Made by a program: the position numbers and the translations under genes. Below are positions 16,442-24,635 of a DNA stretch of 37,734 nucleotides, piece after piece. The notes beneath the pieces were generated by a model that saw only the letters and a program-made list of their open reading frames with translations, had not been told where the DNA came from and made no database searches. Source of the DNA: Verrucomicrobiota bacterium (GTDB taxonomy: Bacteria > Verrucomicrobiota > Verrucomicrobiia > Opitutales > Opitutaceae). Numbering within the stretch: the stretch's first letter is position 1; each line of letters starts with the position of its first letter. Location: assembly GCA_023457035.1 (NCBI GenBank), contig JAEWNN010000029.1, positions 1 through 37,734 of the forward strand, given 5' to 3'.

Positions 16442-16847
16442 GTGGCCCGGTGCTTCAGCCCGGGCCGGCGGATACGAGAGGGCGACACCGGCGCTAGCGG
16501 AATCCGGGGCTGCGAAGGGACGCTTGCGGTGCACGACGTCGCCTCGCGGGGGCTGAAGCACCCCGCCACGGGCTCGGGAGTGGCCCGGTGCTTCAGCCCG
16601 GGCCGGCGGATACGAAACGGCGGCACCGGCGTGAGCGGAATCCGGGGCTGCGAAGGGACGCTTGCGGTGGACGGAGGCGGATCGCGGGGGACTGAAGCAC
16701 CCCGCCACGGGCTCCGGGAGTGGCCCGGCGCTTTAGCCCGGGCCGGCGGATACGAAACGGCGCCACCGGCGCGAGCGGAATCCGGGGCTGCGAAGGGACG
16801 CTTGCGGTGGACGACGTCGCCTGGCGGGGGCTGAAGCGCCCCGCCAC
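16442..16847. repeat. Three tandem REP pairs, ~139-bp period
   Basis: Units lie at 16442-16569, 16580-16708 and 16720-16847, separated by 10-11 bp (GGGCTCGGGA type). Each opens with GT, GGCCCGG, a loop TGCTTCAGC (GCTTTAGC in the third) and CCGGGCC, and closes with the inverted G-stem REP (GGGG, loop like CTGAAGCA, CCCCGCC, AC). The ~75-bp interiors share GGAATCCGGGGCTGCGAAGG. This is the same BIME as at 1279, 10892 and 11692 in reverse orientation. It lies between the convergent hydrogenase and homospermidine synthase genes. Confidence 0.92.
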
Positions 16848-16897
16848 GGGGCCGCCGCTCCGGCGGCGATCGCTGTGTCCGTCCGCGCTGCGCCGCC

Positions 16898-18346
16898 TCA
16901 GGGCGTGAACAGGAAGTTGCGGAACTGCCACGGATCCTCGTGGTCGGCGCGCGCCTCGGGGTTCTCGTCGAAGTAGACGCGGTGGCGCCGGAGCGGGGTC
17001 CAGTCCGAGCGGGTCGAGACGACGCGGCCGAGGTATGGCCGGGCGTCGCGCAGGATCTCCTCGTGCGGCAGCGCCTCGGGGAGGTGGAAGCCGCGGCGGG
17101 GGTTTCGCTCCACCCAGAGCACGGCCGCGAGGACGCCGGCGGCGACCTGGATCGCAGTGGCGTTGACGTCGGGCACGAGTCGGCGGGCCTGGGCGATGGA
17201 GAGGATGCTGCCGGTCCACCAGGAGTCGAACGGGTGCCCCATGAGGAGCGCGCCGAACAGGTCCATCCCGGCGGTGATCTCTTTGCCCATGATCCGCTGG
17301 CGGGGGTGCAGCTCGTAGTTGCGGCACCGCAGCTCGTGGAGCGAGACCTGCGAGTCGTTGCACGGGAGGTATGCGTAGTGCACGGTGGGGCGGTACACGG
17401 GCACGCCGTCCTCGTGGACGGTGAGCGCGTGCGACACGCCGAACGACTCGCCGTGGGTGACGACCATGCCGACGATGTCCTGCCCGGGGACCCAGGAGCG
17501 GACCTGGGTGTTGAGGCCCATGCGCGGCAGGATGATCTGGTTACGGGGGCCCTCGGAGGGCACCAGGGCGTGCGGCGGCAGCTCGCGCTCGTGGGTGCCC
17601 CAGCCGAGCTCGCTCGGCGAGATCGACTCGTCCCACATGCCCTGGATCGCCCAGGTGCCGACAAACTCGTCGGGGCGCTTGGGCACGGAGGCGCGTTGCG
17701 TGTCCCACTCGCTGCAATGGATGACACGCACCTCGAGGGCGCGGGCGAGCTCGGCGAAGAGCCCGTGCCGGAGGCAACGCCGGACTTCGCGGCGGCGCGG
17801 CACCGTGAGGCGCTCCTCGCGGAGCGCGGCCTTGGCGATGTCGAGCAGCCCCTTCTTCACGAAGTGCGAGACCAGTCCGGGGTTGGCGCCGTGGTCGATC
17901 ACCGCCGTGGGCCCGTCGGACCACCGGCGCGTCAGTTCGAGCAGCCGGACGTAGCGCGAATAGAGTGACTTGTCGTACAGCGAGCGCGTCTGGATCTCGT
18001 CCTCCGGATCCCACGATTCGACCGAGGCGTTGACGTACCGCACGCCGTGGTGGTGGGCCCACTGCAGAATCTCGAAGCAGTCGATGCTCCAGGCCAGGTC
18101 GATGATCAGCCCGCCCTCGGCGATGTGGGTGGAGAGCAGCCGGGTGAGGTTGGAGGGGCCAACCTTCTCGCGGACAAACCGCAGGCCGCGCCGGATCCAG
18201 GGCGCGAGCAGGCGCCGGCGATCCGCGAAGTCGATGACGGTGATGTCGGCCGGGCGCAGCTCCAGCCGCTGCACGAGCAGCGGCAGGAGCGCCTGCGCCA
18301 CGATTCCGTATCCGGTGATCAGGACGCGACGGGGCTCGGGCTTCAT
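16898..18346 (-). CDS. hss: Homospermidine synthase (saccharopine dehydrogenase-like)
   Basis: 482 residues, matching bacterial homospermidine synthases (about 470-480). These NAD-dependent enzymes transfer an aminobutyl group from putrescine or spermidine to putrescine, giving sym-homospermidine. Evidence: an N-terminal Rossmann fold (RVLITGYGIVAQALLPLLV, ITVIDFADR), then ADITVID, YVNASVESWDP, VIDHGANPGLVSHFVKKGLL and a long C-terminal catalytic region including GTWAIQGMWDESISPSELGWG and HELRCRNYELHPRQRIMGKEI shared with the family. The start at 18346 overlaps the stop of the upstream Rnk-like gene (ATGA). It is the last gene of the minus-strand cluster; the tandem REPs lie just past its stop. 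Function by family, fairly sure. Confidence 0.88.
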   Translation of the reverse strand: MKPEPRRVLITGYGIVAQALLPLLVQRLELRPADITVIDFADRRRLLAPWIRRGLRFVREKVGPSNLTRLLSTHIAEGGLIIDLAWSIDCFEILQWAHHHGVRYVNASVESWDPEDEIQTRSLYDKSLYSRYVRLLELTRRWSDGPTAVIDHGANPGLVSHFVKKGLLDIAKAALREERLTVPRRREVRRCLRHGLFAELARALEVRVIHCSEWDTQRASVPKRPDEFVGTWAIQGMWDESISPSELGWGTHERELPPHALVPSEGPRNQIILPRMGLNTQVRSWVPGQDIVGMVVTHGESFGVSHALTVHEDGVPVYRPTVHYAYLPCNDSQVSLHELRCRNYELHPRQRIMGKEITAGMDLFGALLMGHPFDSWWTGSILSIAQARRLVPDVNATAIQVAAGVLAAVLWVERNPRRGFHLPEALPHEEILRDARPYLGRVVSTRSDWTPLRRHRVYFDENPEARADHEDPWQFRNFLFTP

Positions 18347-18789
18347 GGACGTGCGCCCTCCGCGACGGGGATGCCTCCGAGCAGCCGGACGAGGAACGCA
18401 TCGGCGGCCTCGCCGGCGGTGGGGGCCTCGCCATGGGTGACGGCGACGATGCGCAGCCGGCGGGCGCCGCCGGGGGTCGGCCACGAGACCTCGTCGCCCA
18501 CGCGGTAACCGAGCAGGGCGGTGCCGATGGGCGAGAGCACGGAGATACGGCGCGCCTCGGCGTCGGCGTGCTGTGGGAGCGTGAGCGTGTACTCCTCGTG
18601 TTCGTTCGAATCGAGGTCGACGAAGCCGACGCGCGAGTTCATCGCGACGACATCGGCGGGGAAGTTCTCGCGCGGCAGCACGGTGGCGGCAGCCAGCTCG
18701 TCGCGCAGCGAGGCGCGGCCCGCCGGCTCGGGGTGGCGGGAGAGCAGGAGGCTGAGTTGGAGGTAATCGTCTTTGCGGATGTGGATCAT
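18343..18789 (-). CDS. Rnk/GreA-GreB C-terminal-type protein
   Basis: 148 residues. The C-terminal half (VVAMNSRVGFVDLDSNEHEE, then RRISVLSPIGTALLGYRVGDEVSWPTP) is the FKBP-like domain of GreA/GreB and of Rnk, the so-called nucleoside diphosphate kinase regulator. The N-terminal ~45 residues (MIHIRKDDYLQLSLLLSRHP) form a short helical part, as in Rnk, rather than the long GreA coiled coil, so it probably binds RNA polymerase near the secondary channel without transcript-cleavage activity. It overlaps both neighbours by 4 bp (ATGA), so it is translationally coupled between the AKR-fold gene and homospermidine synthase. Confidence 0.85.
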   Translation of the reverse strand: MIHIRKDDYLQLSLLLSRHPEPAGRASLRDELAAATVLPRENFPADVVAMNSRVGFVDLDSNEHEEYTLTLPQHADAEARRISVLSPIGTALLGYRVGDEVSWPTPGGARRLRIVAVTHGEAPTAGEAADAFLVRLLGGIPVAEGARP

Positions 18790-19778
18790 GATGCGGAGTG
18801 GGTTGGAGTGGATTGGAGGGAGGTGAGGAGTTCGTGTCCGTTCGGCTCGTGGAAGCCGGGCGTGACGACCGGCGGGGCGGCGCGGCCGACCTGGAGCAGT
18901 TCGTGGAACGCGAGCTCGATCCGGGCGGCGCGGCGCAGGTCGTTGACTTCGGGCGGGGTGGTGGCCGGGACGAGCACCGCGCTCACCGTCGGATCGGCGA
19001 GCGTCCACGCGAGAGCGACATGGCGTGGCGGCAGGCCGCGCTCGCGCGCGATCTGCGCGATCGCGCAGCCGGCCGAATCGCGGACCGGATACGGACGCAG
19101 GACGCTGCGCGGGTGTTCGTCGTCGGTCGGGCCGGTGTAGGGCGGGCGGACGACGAGCCCGAGCCGCTGGTGGCGGGCGAGATCCCGGAGTTCCTGCCAG
19201 GACCCGGTGTCCCCGGGGGGCGCGAGCTCGGTCTGGAGCGTGTCCAGTCGCGAGAGGCGCCGCCGGTCGGCATGCCCGATCCACTCCATCGCGCGCCAGG
19301 CGGGGAAACCGACGCCGCCGAGGTGGCGGAACATGCCGCTGCGTTGGAGATACTCGACGGCGACAAGGGTGTCGTCGACCGGGAGCCCGTCGGTCCAGCG
19401 GATGAGCAGCAGGTCGAGGTACGTGGTGCCGAGGCGGCGCAGGGCGCGCTCGCAGCTCGTGCGGATCTCCGCGGCGAGGCGGAAGTAGCTCGAGATGGCG
19501 GGAAGGTGGATGCAGTACGACAGCACCACCTCGGGCCGGGCGATTCGGCGGCTGTGCAGCCACCGGCCGACGAGCGTCTCGGAGAGCGCGCCGACCCCGG
19601 ACTCGCCCGCGTCGTCGCCGCTGTCGGCCTGGAGCTGGATGAAGGTGCCGCCGACCTCGCGGAAGGCGTCGAGCACGGTGTCGGCGTCGGCTGCGGCGGG
19701 GTGCCAGCCCAGCGTCGCGGCGTCGAGGCAGTACTCGGAGACGAGGAGGTCGGTGCGACCCAGTTTACGTTGTTTCAT
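18786..19778 (-). CDS. AKR-fold protein lacking the catalytic tetrad (copy 1)
   Basis: 330 residues, normal aldo/keto reductase length. Fold features are present: MKQRKLGRTDLLVSEYCLDAA, CERALRRLGTTYLDLLLIRW, and RHVALAWTLADPTVSAVLVPATT near the C-terminus. The catalytic Asp/Tyr region (usually DTAD-x-YG) reads QLQADSGDD; the Lys strand (usually ATK) reads VVLSYCIHL; the His (usually LLQ-x-H or similar) reads LLLIRWTD. So Asp, Tyr, Lys and His all appear missing. It is therefore unlikely to be a normal oxidoreductase; a binding or structural role is possible. Fourteen bp after the phosphoesterase gene and overlapping rnk-like by 4 bp. A homologue (20654-21661) sits in the same cluster. Confidence 0.82.
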   Translation of the reverse strand: MKQRKLGRTDLLVSEYCLDAATLGWHPAAADADTVLDAFREVGGTFIQLQADSGDDAGESGVGALSETLVGRWLHSRRIARPEVVLSYCIHLPAISSYFRLAAEIRTSCERALRRLGTTYLDLLLIRWTDGLPVDDTLVAVEYLQRSGMFRHLGGVGFPAWRAMEWIGHADRRRLSRLDTLQTELAPPGDTGSWQELRDLARHQRLGLVVRPPYTGPTDDEHPRSVLRPYPVRDSAGCAIAQIARERGLPPRHVALAWTLADPTVSAVLVPATTPPEVNDLRRAARIELAFHELLQVGRAAPPVVTPGFHEPNGHELLTSLQSTPTHSAS

Positions 19779-19792
19779 GGCAGTGGTCGGGT

Positions 19793-20503
19793 TCAGGCGG
19801 AGAGTTGCTCTTGCTCGGTGACGGGCCGGGTGGCGGGCCAAAGGACCGTCTCGGAGTACGAGCCGATCGGCCCCTCGGTCACGCGGGTGGCCGCGAAGCG
19901 GTCGGGCTCGATGAGGATGTGCTGCGGGATCCGGCTGCCGCGGGAGCAACCCGGGTTGAGGTAGATCGTGCCGTCCTCCTCGTGGAACCACGCCTCGGGA
20001 TGATGGACGTGGCCGGAGAGAACCAACCGTGGCCGGTGCTCGCGGACGAGGGCCGGGAGCCCCTTGTCACCGAGGTCGATGCCGTATTCGCTGCGTGCGA
20101 CCGGGGTGTCGGTCGGCGGCAGATGGACGAGCCAGATGTCGGCGGCGCTGCGCGGCGTCTCCCGGTAGCCGGCGACCTCGATCGACCGGCCGTGGAGGAA
20201 GGCGGTGTCGCCGTCGACGCGCAGGCGCGGACGGGAGAGTGCGCGCAACCAGGTGGCGGGTTGCCGTGGCCGGCCGGGCGGGAGGAACTCGAGGTCGCTG
20301 TTGCCGCTGCACACGCACACCGGGCGCGGATGCAACGTCAGCCACTCGGCAATGAGCGCGGCCTGGCGGTGGAACGGGATCCCCCGGCTCTGGTCGAGGA
20401 GGTCGCCGGAGAGGCAGAGCAGGTCGTGGTGCGGCGCGGACTCGTGCAGCCAGGCGAACCAGCGCTCGGTGAAGTGGAGATCGGTGACGTGAAGAATGGT
20501 CAT
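19793..20503 (-). CDS. Calcineurin-like metallophosphoesterase
   Basis: 236 residues. The metal-binding motifs of the family are in order: DLH (D8, H10), GDLLD (D34), GNSD (N68, D70; the usual His of GNHD/E is Ser) and the C-terminal SGHVHHPEAW, with VHLPP between. Members hydrolyse phosphomono- or diesters using two metal ions; substrate not deducible. The replacement of the GNH histidine by Ser may alter catalysis. No signal peptide, so cytoplasmic. It lies between two AKR-fold genes, 14 bp from the downstream one, in the minus-strand cluster. Confidence 0.85.
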   Translation of the reverse strand: MTILHVTDLHFTERWFAWLHESAPHHDLLCLSGDLLDQSRGIPFHRQAALIAEWLTLHPRPVCVCSGNSDLEFLPPGRPRQPATWLRALSRPRLRVDGDTAFLHGRSIEVAGYRETPRSAADIWLVHLPPTDTPVARSEYGIDLGDKGLPALVREHRPRLVLSGHVHHPEAWFHEEDGTIYLNPGCSRGSRIPQHILIEPDRFAATRVTEGPIGSYSETVLWPATRPVTEQEQLSA

Positions 20504-20653
20504 GGCGGGCAGTGTCGGGGTGTTCTACTGACGCGGGGAGGGCCGGCCGCGAAGTGGGCGGGCAGGCGGGGCAAGGGATGGCGCGATGGCCTCCCGGAGG
20601 GCGGGCGGAGCGGTGGTCGCCGGCTCCGCGGCCCGGCGTGGCGGCGGAGCCGT

Positions 20654-21661
20654 TCAGCCGGGGGCGGTGGCGAGCACGAACTCCGAGACGGGCTCGACGG
20701 GCGGGGCGCCGGTCGGGGCCGGAGTCCAGGGATGGCGCAGGAGCACCTGCTCCTCGTGGGACAGGCGGCCGGCGGCACCCTGCATCCACTCCGTGAGTTG
20801 TCCCGGCGAGGTGGCGTGGACCACCGCGGTGGCGACGGCCGGGTGGCTCAGGACCCAGGCGAGCTCGGTCTGGGCAAGCGTGTCCCCGCGGCGTTGGGCG
20901 ACCCAGGCGAGGCGCTCACGGACGCTGAGCTGATGGGTGGAGGGCAGCAGCGCCGCCCAGCGCAGATCGCGATGCGGGGAATCGACACTGTGCGCGAGCG
21001 TGCTGGCCGCGAGCGGCGTGCGGGCGAGGAACGCGAGGCGGTGCTCGGTGCACAGCTCCGCGTACTCGCGCTCGAACGGACGCGGGTCGAGCAGGGAGAA
21101 GGCGGCCTGGACCGTCTGCAGGGCGGGGAGTGTGGCCTGTTGGGCGAGGGCGTTCGCGGTGGCGACCCGCCAGGCGGGGAAGCCGGCGGCGCCGAGACGC
21201 AGGACGCGGCTCTGGCGCACCAGCGGCCGGAGCGCCTCGAGCAGACGCTCGATCGGCCCGGAGTCCTCGCGCCACTCGATCTGGAGCAGGTCGAAGTATT
21301 CGGTATTCAGACGCTGCAGCGAGGCCTCGCAGTTCGCGCGGACGCGCACGGCGAAGTCGGCGGCGGCGCACAGGCGCGCGCCGAGGAAGACCCGCCCGGC
21401 GAGGACGAGCCCGCGCCGTCGCTCGGGGTCCTGCGCCAGCCAACGGCCGACGAGGTGCTCGCCCGGAGCGGCGAAGAGCACCGCGTTCTCGGGATCGCGG
21501 CACCACACGGCGCTGGTTTCGACGAGGTTGCCGCCCTGCGAACGGTAGAGGTCGAGGATGGCGGCGGCTTCGGCCGCGCTGGTGCGCCAACCGAAACGGG
21601 CGGTGCCGAGCGCGAGCGGGGAGATGGTGAGGTCGGTGCGACCGAAGGGACGGTGATCCAT
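20654..21661 (-). CDS. AKR-fold protein lacking the catalytic tetrad (copy 2)
   Basis: 335 residues. It begins like an aldo/keto reductase (MDHRPFGRTDLTISPLALGTARFGW) and has the later barrel strands (NCEASLQRLNTEYFDLLQIEW, LRLGAAGFPAWRVA, TELAWVLSHPAVATAVVHATSP). The key positions again differ: ETSAVWC in place of DTAD-x-YG, LAGRVFL in place of the ATK lysine, and QIEWRED in place of the HWP/D histidine. It shares GFPAWR with copy 1, so the two are probably related by duplication. ATG at 21661 is the start that fits the family; upstream in-frame residues are not AKR-like. It is the first gene of the minus-strand set, with a 150-bp gap before the phosphoesterase. Confidence 0.82.
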   Translation of the reverse strand: MDHRPFGRTDLTISPLALGTARFGWRTSAAEAAAILDLYRSQGGNLVETSAVWCRDPENAVLFAAPGEHLVGRWLAQDPERRRGLVLAGRVFLGARLCAAADFAVRVRANCEASLQRLNTEYFDLLQIEWREDSGPIERLLEALRPLVRQSRVLRLGAAGFPAWRVATANALAQQATLPALQTVQAAFSLLDPRPFEREYAELCTEHRLAFLARTPLAASTLAHSVDSPHRDLRWAALLPSTHQLSVRERLAWVAQRRGDTLAQTELAWVLSHPAVATAVVHATSPGQLTEWMQGAAGRLSHEEQVLLRHPWTPAPTGAPPVEPVSEFVLATAPG

Positions 21662-22060
21662 GGCGGCGAGGTCGTGGCGGCAACGCCCGGGGGCGTTGCC
21701 GATGGAACGGAGGGGTGGTGCGCCGGGGCGCTGGATGGGCGGGAAGGCGGATCGCGGGCATCCGCCGGGGCGGGACACGGCGCCGCTTCAGCGGCCGCCG
21801 GTGGCGAGGAGCGAGGGTCGGCCCGGTCCGTTGACCGGGGTCGCTCTGTCGTGTATCCAGACGAAGGGACTCAGGTCACGGCACCGGGCACGCCCGGGAA
21901 GACGACGGGCAACAGGTCGTCTTGGCGGCGCGGGACTGTGGTGCGGTGGTTCATGATTGGATCGAGGGTGAAGAGGCCACGCAATTTCGGTTTGTCAAGG
22001 CCTTGGGCGCATCATCGGCACTTTCTTTGCGCGCCGGACTGGTGCAGTATCGGCGGCGTC
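21662..22060. other. Divergent intergenic region
   Basis: About 400 bp between the minus-strand AKR cluster and the plus-strand transporter. It should contain both promoters. I see no clear sigma-70 pair, repeat or small gene. Confidence 0.4.
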
Positions 22061-22975
22061 ATGCTCGCCGCGCTGCTCACCACCGGATTCTTCGCCGCGA
22101 CGGCGGTGTTCGCGCGGCGGGCGGCGCTGGCACTCGGGGCGCCCGAGGCGAACTTCGCGCGGCTGGCGCTGGCGGCGGTGCTGCTGGGTGCGTGGTCGGT
22201 GGCGTTCGGTTACGGCTTCGGCGCGGCGCGCGGCTGGTTCTTCGCGAGCGGGCTGGTGGGGTTCGGGCTGGGCGGGCTGCTGCTGTTCCAGGCGCTGCCG
22301 CGGGCGGGGGCGAATCTGGCAAACCTCACAGTGCAGTGCGGTGCGGCCGTGGTGGCGCTCGCGGCCGAGTGGGTGTGGCTCGGCGTGCCGGTTCCGCCCG
22401 CGAAGTCGCTCTGCTGCGCGGCGATCATGGGGGGTGTGGTGCTCGGGTTGGCGCCGCGGAGTTTTCCGCAGTTCGCCCCGCGCGCGTTGCTGCTCGGCGC
22501 GGCGCTGGCGGCGTGCTCGGCGATGGGCCAGGGCGTGGGCCAGGTGCTGAGCCGGAAGGCGTTCGCGGTGCTGCGCGCCGAGGGAGTGAAGGCCGATCCC
22601 GGCACCGTGACTTTCGAGCGAGTGCTGGCCGGGTTGCTCGTGGCCGCAGTTGCGCTGGTGGTCGTCCGCATCCTCCGAGGACTCGACGCCGCTCCGCCAC
22701 TCCGCCCTCCGCAGTCCGCCTTCCGCAATGCTGCGCCTTGGGTGCTGCTCAACACCCTCACCGGCCCGGTGCTGGGCGTGACGTGTCTGCAATGGGCGCT
22801 GAGCCAGCCGCACTGGCCGGCCGGGGTGACGCAGTCGATCGTCGCCACTGCTCCGCTACTTACGGCGCCGCTGGCGTGGAAGCTCGGCGAGGGTCTGCCG
22901 CGCGGGCGCTACTTCGCGGGCGCGCTGCTGGCGGTGGCGGGCACGGTGTCGCTCTTCTGGCCGTGGTGGCGGTGA
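22061..22975 (+). CDS. EamA/DMT-type inner-membrane transporter
   Basis: 304 residues with about ten hydrophobic segments in two halves, as in the drug/metabolite transporter superfamily (EamA repeats). Segments include LLTTGFFAATAVFARRAALA, LALAAVLLGAWSVAFGYGF, FFASGLVGFGLGGLLLFQAL, ALLLGAALAACSAMGQGVGQ and the closing GRYFAGALLAVAGTVSLFWP. The half-repeat ends typically: YFAGALLAVAGTVSLF matches the EamA C-terminus. Substrate unknown. ATG at 22061 begins directly with a helix. It is a single gene, with the oppositely oriented secreted-protein gene downstream. Confidence 0.82.
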   Translation: MLAALLTTGFFAATAVFARRAALALGAPEANFARLALAAVLLGAWSVAFGYGFGAARGWFFASGLVGFGLGGLLLFQALPRAGANLANLTVQCGAAVVALAAEWVWLGVPVPPAKSLCCAAIMGGVVLGLAPRSFPQFAPRALLLGAALAACSAMGQGVGQVLSRKAFAVLRAEGVKADPGTVTFERVLAGLLVAAVALVVVRILRGLDAAPPLRPPQSAFRNAAPWVLLNTLTGPVLGVTCLQWALSQPHWPAGVTQSIVATAPLLTAPLAWKLGEGLPRGRYFAGALLAVAGTVSLFWPWWR

Positions 22976-23079
22976 GCGGCCGCGGGCGCTGCTGTGGTGG
23001 GCGGTCCGACGGGAACGGGCGAAGCCATCGGGGGCGGCCCCGCTCGCATGGGCGGCCGTGTGCTGGCGCGGCCAGCGAG

Positions 23080-24225
23080 CTACTCGGGGACCTCGACCAC
23101 CTGAAAGAACCGTACCGGCTCGGCGGCGGGGTTGATCGGGTAGGTGAAGAGAAGGGGGGCTCCGGTGCCTGCCACGCCGACCGGCAGCACCTGCCAGTGT
23201 CGCAGGTCCGTGGAGGTGGCGAGGCGGTAGTAGAAGCCGGGTGACGAAAGGCACGTCAACTCCGCCTGGTTCTCGGAGAACCTATAGTTGGTCACGGCGG
23301 CGGGGCGCTGGCGCAAGGCCGAGTCGACCAACAGCGGATAGCCCAGCGCCCGCAGAAAATTGAGGTCAGTCGACTCGTAGGTGTACCAGGTGGGGTGGTC
23401 GTTCACGTAGGCGATGCCCTTCACGTGGCTGAAATCGATGGTGCTCTCGCCGCTGATCGGCGGCATCGGCACCATTCTGCCTTGGAGGTCGCGGGCTTCG
23501 AAATAGAGGCCGGATTGGTTGGCGCTGGTGGCCCAGTCGGCGGCGAGTGCGAAGGGATTGGTCGCGAATTGGTAGGTTGCGGCGTCGAACAGACCGAGCA
23601 CCGGCATGCCGTTCAGATCGTGATAGAGGGGATCCATCAGCGCGGCATAGGTTGGCAGACCCCGTGGATCGTAGGTCGAGCTTAGGTGGAGACTGCTGAC
23701 GCAGCCGAACGCATGGTGCATCTCGTGGCGTCCAAGGCCGCGGATATTCCCGATCAGCGCCGCCGAGGAGTCGCCGTAGAGCTGGGCGACGTCGAGGTTC
23801 CAGTTGATGGTGACATCCGATGTTGCGGCCGGGCGGTAGATGCCCTGGACCACGATCATCCACAGGCTCGGCGCTCGGACATAGCCGCCGGTGGGCGCGT
23901 GGAAGAACCAGTCATACCAGCTGGAACCGGCGGAGGCATAGGCGGTGGTGGCATCGTCGGTGATGGTGACGCGCACGGTGGCCTCGCAGTCGAACCGCGC
24001 GCCGAGCTCGGCGAGGAACGCTTGCATCTTGGTGCGGGCCTCGCCGGACCACGTCTCGGTGAACCACTTGCTGTCGGGCTCGAACGTGACGACGAAGTCG
24101 ATCCCGGCGGAGCTGGACGAGGGGAACACCGCCGCGACGAGGGCCAGTGCCGTGGCGAGAAGCGCGGCCTTTCGCCGGCTGGGGCGCGCGGATTGTGGGC
24201 GAATGGACTGGGTGGGGGTGGTCAT
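23080..24225 (-). CDS. Secreted protein with an HExxH motif, putative metallopeptidase
   Basis: 381 residues. The N-terminus is a Sec signal peptide (SRRKAALLATALALVAAVFP, then SSSSA; cleavage near residue 40). The motif HEMHHAFG (167-174) fits HExxH zinc sites, with a further His at 180 (SSLH); this is not the exact metzincin spacing HExxHxxGxxH, so a peptidase is probable rather than certain. Other segments (SWYDWFF, NWNLDVAQLYGDSSAALIGN, YDPRGLPTYAALMDPLYHD) resemble secreted proteins of unknown role. The C-terminal ~60 residues (CLSSPGFYYRLATSTDLRHW to VRFFQVVEV) look like the beta-rich C-terminal domain common in Verrucomicrobia secreted proteins. ATG at 24225 is chosen because it precedes the signal peptide. 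Confidence 0.75.
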   Translation of the reverse strand: MTTPTQSIRPQSARPSRRKAALLATALALVAAVFPSSSSAGIDFVVTFEPDSKWFTETWSGEARTKMQAFLAELGARFDCEATVRVTITDDATTAYASAGSSWYDWFFHAPTGGYVRAPSLWMIVVQGIYRPAATSDVTINWNLDVAQLYGDSSAALIGNIRGLGRHEMHHAFGCVSSLHLSSTYDPRGLPTYAALMDPLYHDLNGMPVLGLFDAATYQFATNPFALAADWATSANQSGLYFEARDLQGRMVPMPPISGESTIDFSHVKGIAYVNDHPTWYTYESTDLNFLRALGYPLLVDSALRQRPAAVTNYRFSENQAELTCLSSPGFYYRLATSTDLRHWQVLPVGVAGTGAPLLFTYPINPAAEPVRFFQVVEVPE

Positions 24226-24635
24226 GGCTGGGTCCCTCGGAGTTGGGCCGATGGCGGGAGCGACAACTGTGCCCAGTGTTCTGGTATACCGACAAGAGAG
24301 AATCTGGCGGTCCGATACCCAGGCGGAAGGAGGGAGGGCGCCGCTTGTGAATGGCGCCGACGCGGTAAGCGAGGGATGGCGGTGCGCTGCGGGGGGGGCG
24401 AACGCGGGTATTGGATCGTTGGCGATGGCGTGCGACTTGTGCCATCCCGACTGAGGCAGGCAGGGCGGGACGCTCCGCGGTTTGGCGATGGCGTCCGGGG
24501 TGGCACCGTGTTCTCGGGTGAGGCATGGCCTGATCCCGGCGGCGGGCGGGGTGGAAACGGTCTCCCGCAACTCACTGGACAAGGCGGGGCGAGTTTTGCC
24601 AGCGTCGACCCTTTGTGCCCAGCCACCGACTTCCC
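24226..24635. other. Divergent intergenic region
   Basis: About 410 bp between the secreted-protein gene (minus) and the acetate transporter (plus). It is lower in GC than its surroundings near 24260-24320. On the minus strand a TATACC at about 24285 could be a -10 element, but I see no convincing -35 partner. No small gene is supported. Confidence 0.35.

Noticed and set aside
16442..16847. Tandem repeats as a possible CRISPR array
   Set aside because: The units are ~139 bp and almost identical throughout, without short repeats separating unique spacers; no cas gene is near. They are REP pairs.
18786..21661. Annotating the two AKR-fold genes as active aldo/keto reductases
   Set aside because: Automatic transfer of the name would ignore the substituted Asp, Tyr, Lys and His positions in both.
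19805..22060. Plus-strand open frame running into the transporter gene
   Set aside because: The upstream part is antisense to the phosphoesterase and AKR-fold genes; only the part from 22061 resembles a membrane transporter.
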